In this document: positions 61,628 to 64,000 of the stretch, in pieces
Layout: the number at the start of each line of letters is the position of its first letter
Position numbering within the stretch: the stretch's first letter is position 1
Source: Aeromicrobium sp. Sec7.5
Lineage (GTDB): Bacteria > Actinomycetota > Actinomycetes > Propionibacteriales > Nocardioidaceae
Length of the DNA stretch: 64,000 bases
NCBI RefSeq assembly: GCF_036867135.1
Contig: NZ_JBAJIJ010000001.1
Coordinates: 1,426,001-1,490,000 of the forward strand
Direction: 5' to 3'
Made by a program: the position numbers and the translations under genes
Notes under the pieces: model-generated
The model's database searches: none
Seen by the model: the letters and a program-made list of their open reading frames with translations, nothing else
What the model was told of the DNA's origin: nothing

Positions 61628-61651
61628 GCCAACGACCGCCACCACGGGCCG

Positions 61652-61699
61652 AGCGAAGCGAGGCTGAGCCGCCCCGTGGTTCGCTCTGGCGAACCACGG
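61652..61699. terminator. Competing hairpins between convergent genes
   Basis: CCGTGGTTCGC (61674-61684) pairs perfectly with 61689-61699 around TCTG. The CCCGTGG within it can alternatively pair with CCACGGG at 61652-61658. It lies between the membrane-protein stop (61627) and the MBL gene stop (61717), and may terminate both. The sequence GCGAAGCGAGGCTGAG inside recalls REP-like repeats. Confidence 0.6.
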
Positions 61700-61716
61700 A
61701 GTTGAGCGCGAGCGGC

Positions 61717-62370
61717 TTACCAGCCGCGCGAGCGCCACTCCGGGAGGCTAGGGCGCTCCGCGCCGAGGGTCGAGTCGTTGCCGTGGCCGGGGTAGAAGTG
61801 GGTGTCGTCGGGGAATCGGCCGAAGAGCTTGGCCTCGACCTCGTCCACGAGGGTCGCGAAGTCGTCCTCGGACCAGGTCTTGCCGACGCCGCCGGGGAAC
61901 AGCGAGTCGCCCGTGAACAGGTGGACGACGCCGTCGGGGTCGTCGTACGCGAGCGCGATCGATCCCGGTGTGTGGCCGACGATCTCGACGACCTCGAGCT
62001 CGCAGGAGCCGACCCTGACCCGGGCGCCGGTCGCGACCAGGACGTCCGTCACGACGTCGATGCCCTCGGCGTCGCGCTCCCCGGCGATCGTCTCGGCGCC
62101 GGTGACGGCGCGCAGCGCCTCCAGCGCGCCCCAGTGATCGGGGTGCCGGTGCGTCGTCACGATCCGCTTGACGGGCGCACCGTCGAGCACGTCGAGGATG
62201 CGGTCGGCCTCGTCAGCGGCGTCGATCACGAGGCGCTCGTCGGTCAGCGTGCAACGCAGCACGTAGACGTTGTTGGCCATCGGCCCGACCGCGAGCTTCG
62301 TGATCTCCAGGTCGCCCGCATCCTGCACGTCGGCCGGCCCGCCGACCTCGACTTCTCCGGTGTAGGTCAT
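61717..62370 (-). CDS. MBL-fold metallo-hydrolase
   Basis: The product (217 residues) has the metallo-beta-lactamase fold with the zinc motif THRHPDHWG (HxHxDH type), a GHTPGSIAL loop and [14 protein letters not shown], ending with FYPGHG. It resembles glyoxalase II-like hydrolases. A similar gene lies just before uvrA in mycobacteria (Rv1637c). It is divergent from uvrA across 87 bp. Confidence 0.9.
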   Translation of the reverse strand: MTYTGEVEVGGPADVQDAGDLEITKLAVGPMANNVYVLRCTLTDERLVIDAADEADRILDVLDGAPVKRIVTTHRHPDHWGALEALRAVTGAETIAGERDAEGIDVVTDVLVATGARVRVGSCELEVVEIVGHTPGSIALAYDDPDGVVHLFTGDSLFPGGVGKTWSEDDFATLVDEVEAKLFGRFPDDTHFYPGHGNDSTLGAERPSLPEWRSRGW

Positions 62371-62377
62371 GCGTCCG

Positions 62378-62383
62378 ATCCTA
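62378..62383 (-). promoter_or_regulatory. -10 element for leaderless MBL hydrolase gene
   Basis: TAGGAT on the minus strand ends 7 nt before ATG 62370. Confidence 0.4.
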
Positions 62384-62445
62384 GGTGCCGGGTCGTGGTG
62401 CGGGAGGTCACCGTCGCTCGGCGCGAAACTGTCGGACGGCGTGGT

Positions 62446-62451
62446 TACGCT
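62446..62451 (+). promoter_or_regulatory. -10 element for leaderless uvrA
   Basis: TACGCT ends 6 nt before GTG 62458, supporting that start over the downstream GTG at 62521. No LexA box is visible in the 87-bp divergent gap. Confidence 0.4.
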
Positions 62452-62457
62452 GGCCGG

Positions 62458-64000
62458 GTGCCCACTCGTACGTCATCCAGTCCTGCCCGAAAGGGCGCGA
62501 AGAGCCCGGCCCGCGCGGGCGTGAGCAGCATCGACCAGATCATCGTCCGGGGCGCTCGCGAGCACAACCTCAAGGACATCTCGCTCGACCTCCCGCGCGA
62601 CGCGCTCATCGTCTTCACGGGCCTGTCCGGCTCCGGCAAGTCCTCCCTCGCGTTCGACACGATCTTCGCCGAGGGCCAGCGCCGCTACGTCGAGTCCCTG
62701 TCGGCCTACGCCCGTCAGTTCCTGGGACAGATGGACAAGCCCGACGTCGACTTCATCGAGGGCCTCTCGCCCGCCGTGTCGATCGACCAGAAGTCCACCT
62801 CCCGCAATCCTCGGTCCACGGTGGGCACCATCACCGAGGTCTACGACTACCTGCGCCTGCTGTACGCCCGCGCCGGTCGGGCCCACTGCCCCGAGTGCGG
62901 CGAGCCCATCACGCGACAGACCCCCCAGCAGATCGTCGACCGCATCCTCACCGCCGAGGAGGGCACCCGCTTTCAGGTGCTCGCCCCGATCATCCGCGGG
63001 CGCAAGGGCGAGTACCTCGAGCTCTTCCGGCAGCTGCAGTCGCAGGGCTTCAGCCGGGCCGTCGTCGACGGCGAGGTCCACCTCCTCGCCGACGAGCCGC
63101 CGAAGCTCGCCAAGCAGAAGAAGCACACGATCGACGTCGTCGTCGACCGGCTGCAGGTCAAGCGCAGCGCCCAGCAGCGACTCACCGAGTCGATCGAGAC
63201 GGCGCTCGGCCTGGCTGACGGCCTGGTCATCATCGACTACGTCGACCTCGCCGACGACCACCCCGAGCGCACCCGCCGGTTCTCCGAGAAGCTCGCCTGC
63301 CCCAACGACCACCCCCTCGCGGTCGACGAGCTCGAGCCGCGCTCGTTCTCGTTCAACGCCCCGTTCGGCGCCTGCGCCGAGTGCCACGGGCTCGGCGTGC
63401 GCATGGAGGTCGATCCCGAGCTCGTGGTGCCCGACCCGCACAAGTCGCTCGACGAGGGCGCGATCGCGCCGTGGACGTTCAACCAGATGTCTGACTACTT
63501 CCTGCGCATCCTGCAGTCGCTCGGCGAGGAGATGGGCTTCCGCACCGACGTGCCCTACGGCGAGCTCTCCGACGACGTGCAGAAGATCCTGATGTACGGC
63601 CGTCCCGGCAAGGTGCACGTCGTCTACAAGAACCGCTACGGCCGCCGGCGCGAGTACGACACCGTGTTCGACGGTGCCGTCGAGTTCGTGCAGCGACGTC
63701 ACGCCGAGACCGACTCCGAGACCAACCGCGAGCGTCTCGAGGGCTTCATGCGCGAGGTGCCCTGCGGCGCCTGCGACGGCACCCGGCTCAAGCCCGTCAT
63801 CCGGGCGGTCCTGCTCGACCATCCCGAGCTCGGTCCCAAGAACATCGCCGAGGTCAGCAACCTGTCGATCGCCGAGGCTGCGGTGTACCTGCGCGGCCTC
63901 GCGATGAACGATCGCGAGCTGCAGATCGGTGAGCGGGTGCTCAAGGAGATCGACGAGCGCCTGCAGTTCCTGCTCGACGTCGGGCTCGACTACATCTCGC
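62458..64000 (+). CDS. uvrA: Excinuclease ABC subunit A (5' part)
   Basis: UvrA scans DNA for lesions and hands them to UvrB. The first 514 codons are in the window. They include Walker A GLSGSGKS (55-62), the UvrB-interaction start with [25 protein letters not shown], and CPECGEPI. The insertion region [35 protein letters not shown] (in outline) is where one zinc ligand pair is C-x3-H instead of C-x2-C. The N-terminus has about 25 extra basic residues if GTG 62458 is used; starting at GTG 62521 would remove most of them. Confidence 0.95.
   Translation, partial: MPTRTSSSPARKGAKSPARAGVSSIDQIIVRGAREHNLKDISLDLPRDALIVFTGLSGSGKSSLAFDTIFAEGQRRYVESLSAYARQFLGQMDKPDVDFIEGLSPAVSIDQKSTSRNPRSTVGTITEVYDYLRLLYARAGRAHCPECGEPITRQTPQQIVDRILTAEEGTRFQVLAPIIRGRKGEYLELFRQLQSQGFSRAVVDGEVHLLADEPPKLAKQKKHTIDVVVDRLQVKRSAQQRLTESIETALGLADGLVIIDYVDLADDHPERTRRFSEKLACPNDHPLAVDELEPRSFSFNAPFGACAECHGLGVRMEVDPELVVPDPHKSLDEGAIAPWTFNQMSDYFLRILQSLGEEMGFRTDVPYGELSDDVQKILMYGRPGKVHVVYKNRYGRRREYDTVFDGAVEFVQRRHAETDSETNRERLEGFMREVPCGACDGTRLKPVIRAVLLDHPELGPKNIAEVSNLSIAEAAVYLRGLAMNDRELQIGERVLKEIDERLQFLLDVGLDYIS

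Overview
The window is high-GC, densely coded actinobacterial chromosome. Base composition, GTG starts, many leaderless-looking promoters, an ANTAR-type PdtaR regulator, a DUF222-HNH gene under a Gram-positive-type LexA box and an HtdX-FabG4-FadA2 cluster all point to Actinomycetota. The gene order gltB-gltD-pyk-pdtaR-liv-polA...uvrB-uvrA also occurs in Streptomyces and relatives. A Nocardioidaceae-like host (Nocardioides/Aeromicrobium) is my best guess, but that is inference. No prophage, insertion sequence or CRISPR array is visible.

Layout. 1-4.4 kb (minus): a YhgE/Pip membrane protein running off the left edge, downstream of an MMPL/RND exporter that carries a C-terminal ABC-type ATPase domain, then a one-helix exported protein. 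4.4-7.6 kb (plus): miaA-dapF-hflX. 7.7-8.4 kb (minus): a DUF4190/septum-formation-like membrane protein. 8.7-17.0 kb (plus): gltBD, a 120-bp composite hairpin repeat, pyk, a minus-strand tRNA-Leu(CAA), and pdtaR. 17.2-22.7 kb: a branched-chain amino acid ABC system, with its binding lipoprotein (plus) convergent on livH-livM-livG-livF (minus); LivH has an extra N-terminal ectodomain. 22.9-27.5 kb: a GNAT enzyme, polA, and the SOS-type DUF222-HNH gene. 27.5-27.9 kb is the only gap over 300 bp and holds dispersed and REP-like repeats. 27.9-53.3 kb: fused secDF, an aldo/keto reductase, a KimA-like potassium transporter with an RNA (uracil-5-)methyltransferase and two membrane proteins, aconitase, a flavin reductase, dxs, a PAC2 protein, tesB, two secreted CocE/NonD hydrolases, and the htdX-fabG4 / fadA2 fatty-acid cluster. 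53.6-64 kb: a TetR regulator, uvrB, a yybP-ykoY-type riboswitch with a TerC-family gene, an APC permease, a cytochrome P450 overlapping a membrane-protein gene, an MBL-fold hydrolase and the 5' part of uvrA.

How the genes work together. The window joins nitrogen assimilation (GltBD, Liv), central carbon (pyruvate kinase, aconitase), isoprenoid entry (Dxs), acyl-CoA chemistry (TesB, HtdX, FabG4, FadA2), secretion (SecDF), metal and potassium homeostasis (TerC, KimA) and DNA repair (PolA, UvrA, UvrB, the LexA-boxed HNH gene). The most informative features are regulatory and architectural: a manganese-riboswitch-like leader whose 3' strand can pair either with P1 or with the ribosome-binding site; a LexA box filling the -35/-10 spacer of the HNH gene; TANNNT hexamers ending 6-7 nt before 16 separate start codons; an MMPL-ABC fusion; and a break in the usual polA-rpsA-coaE-uvrB order with related repeat copies near both ends.
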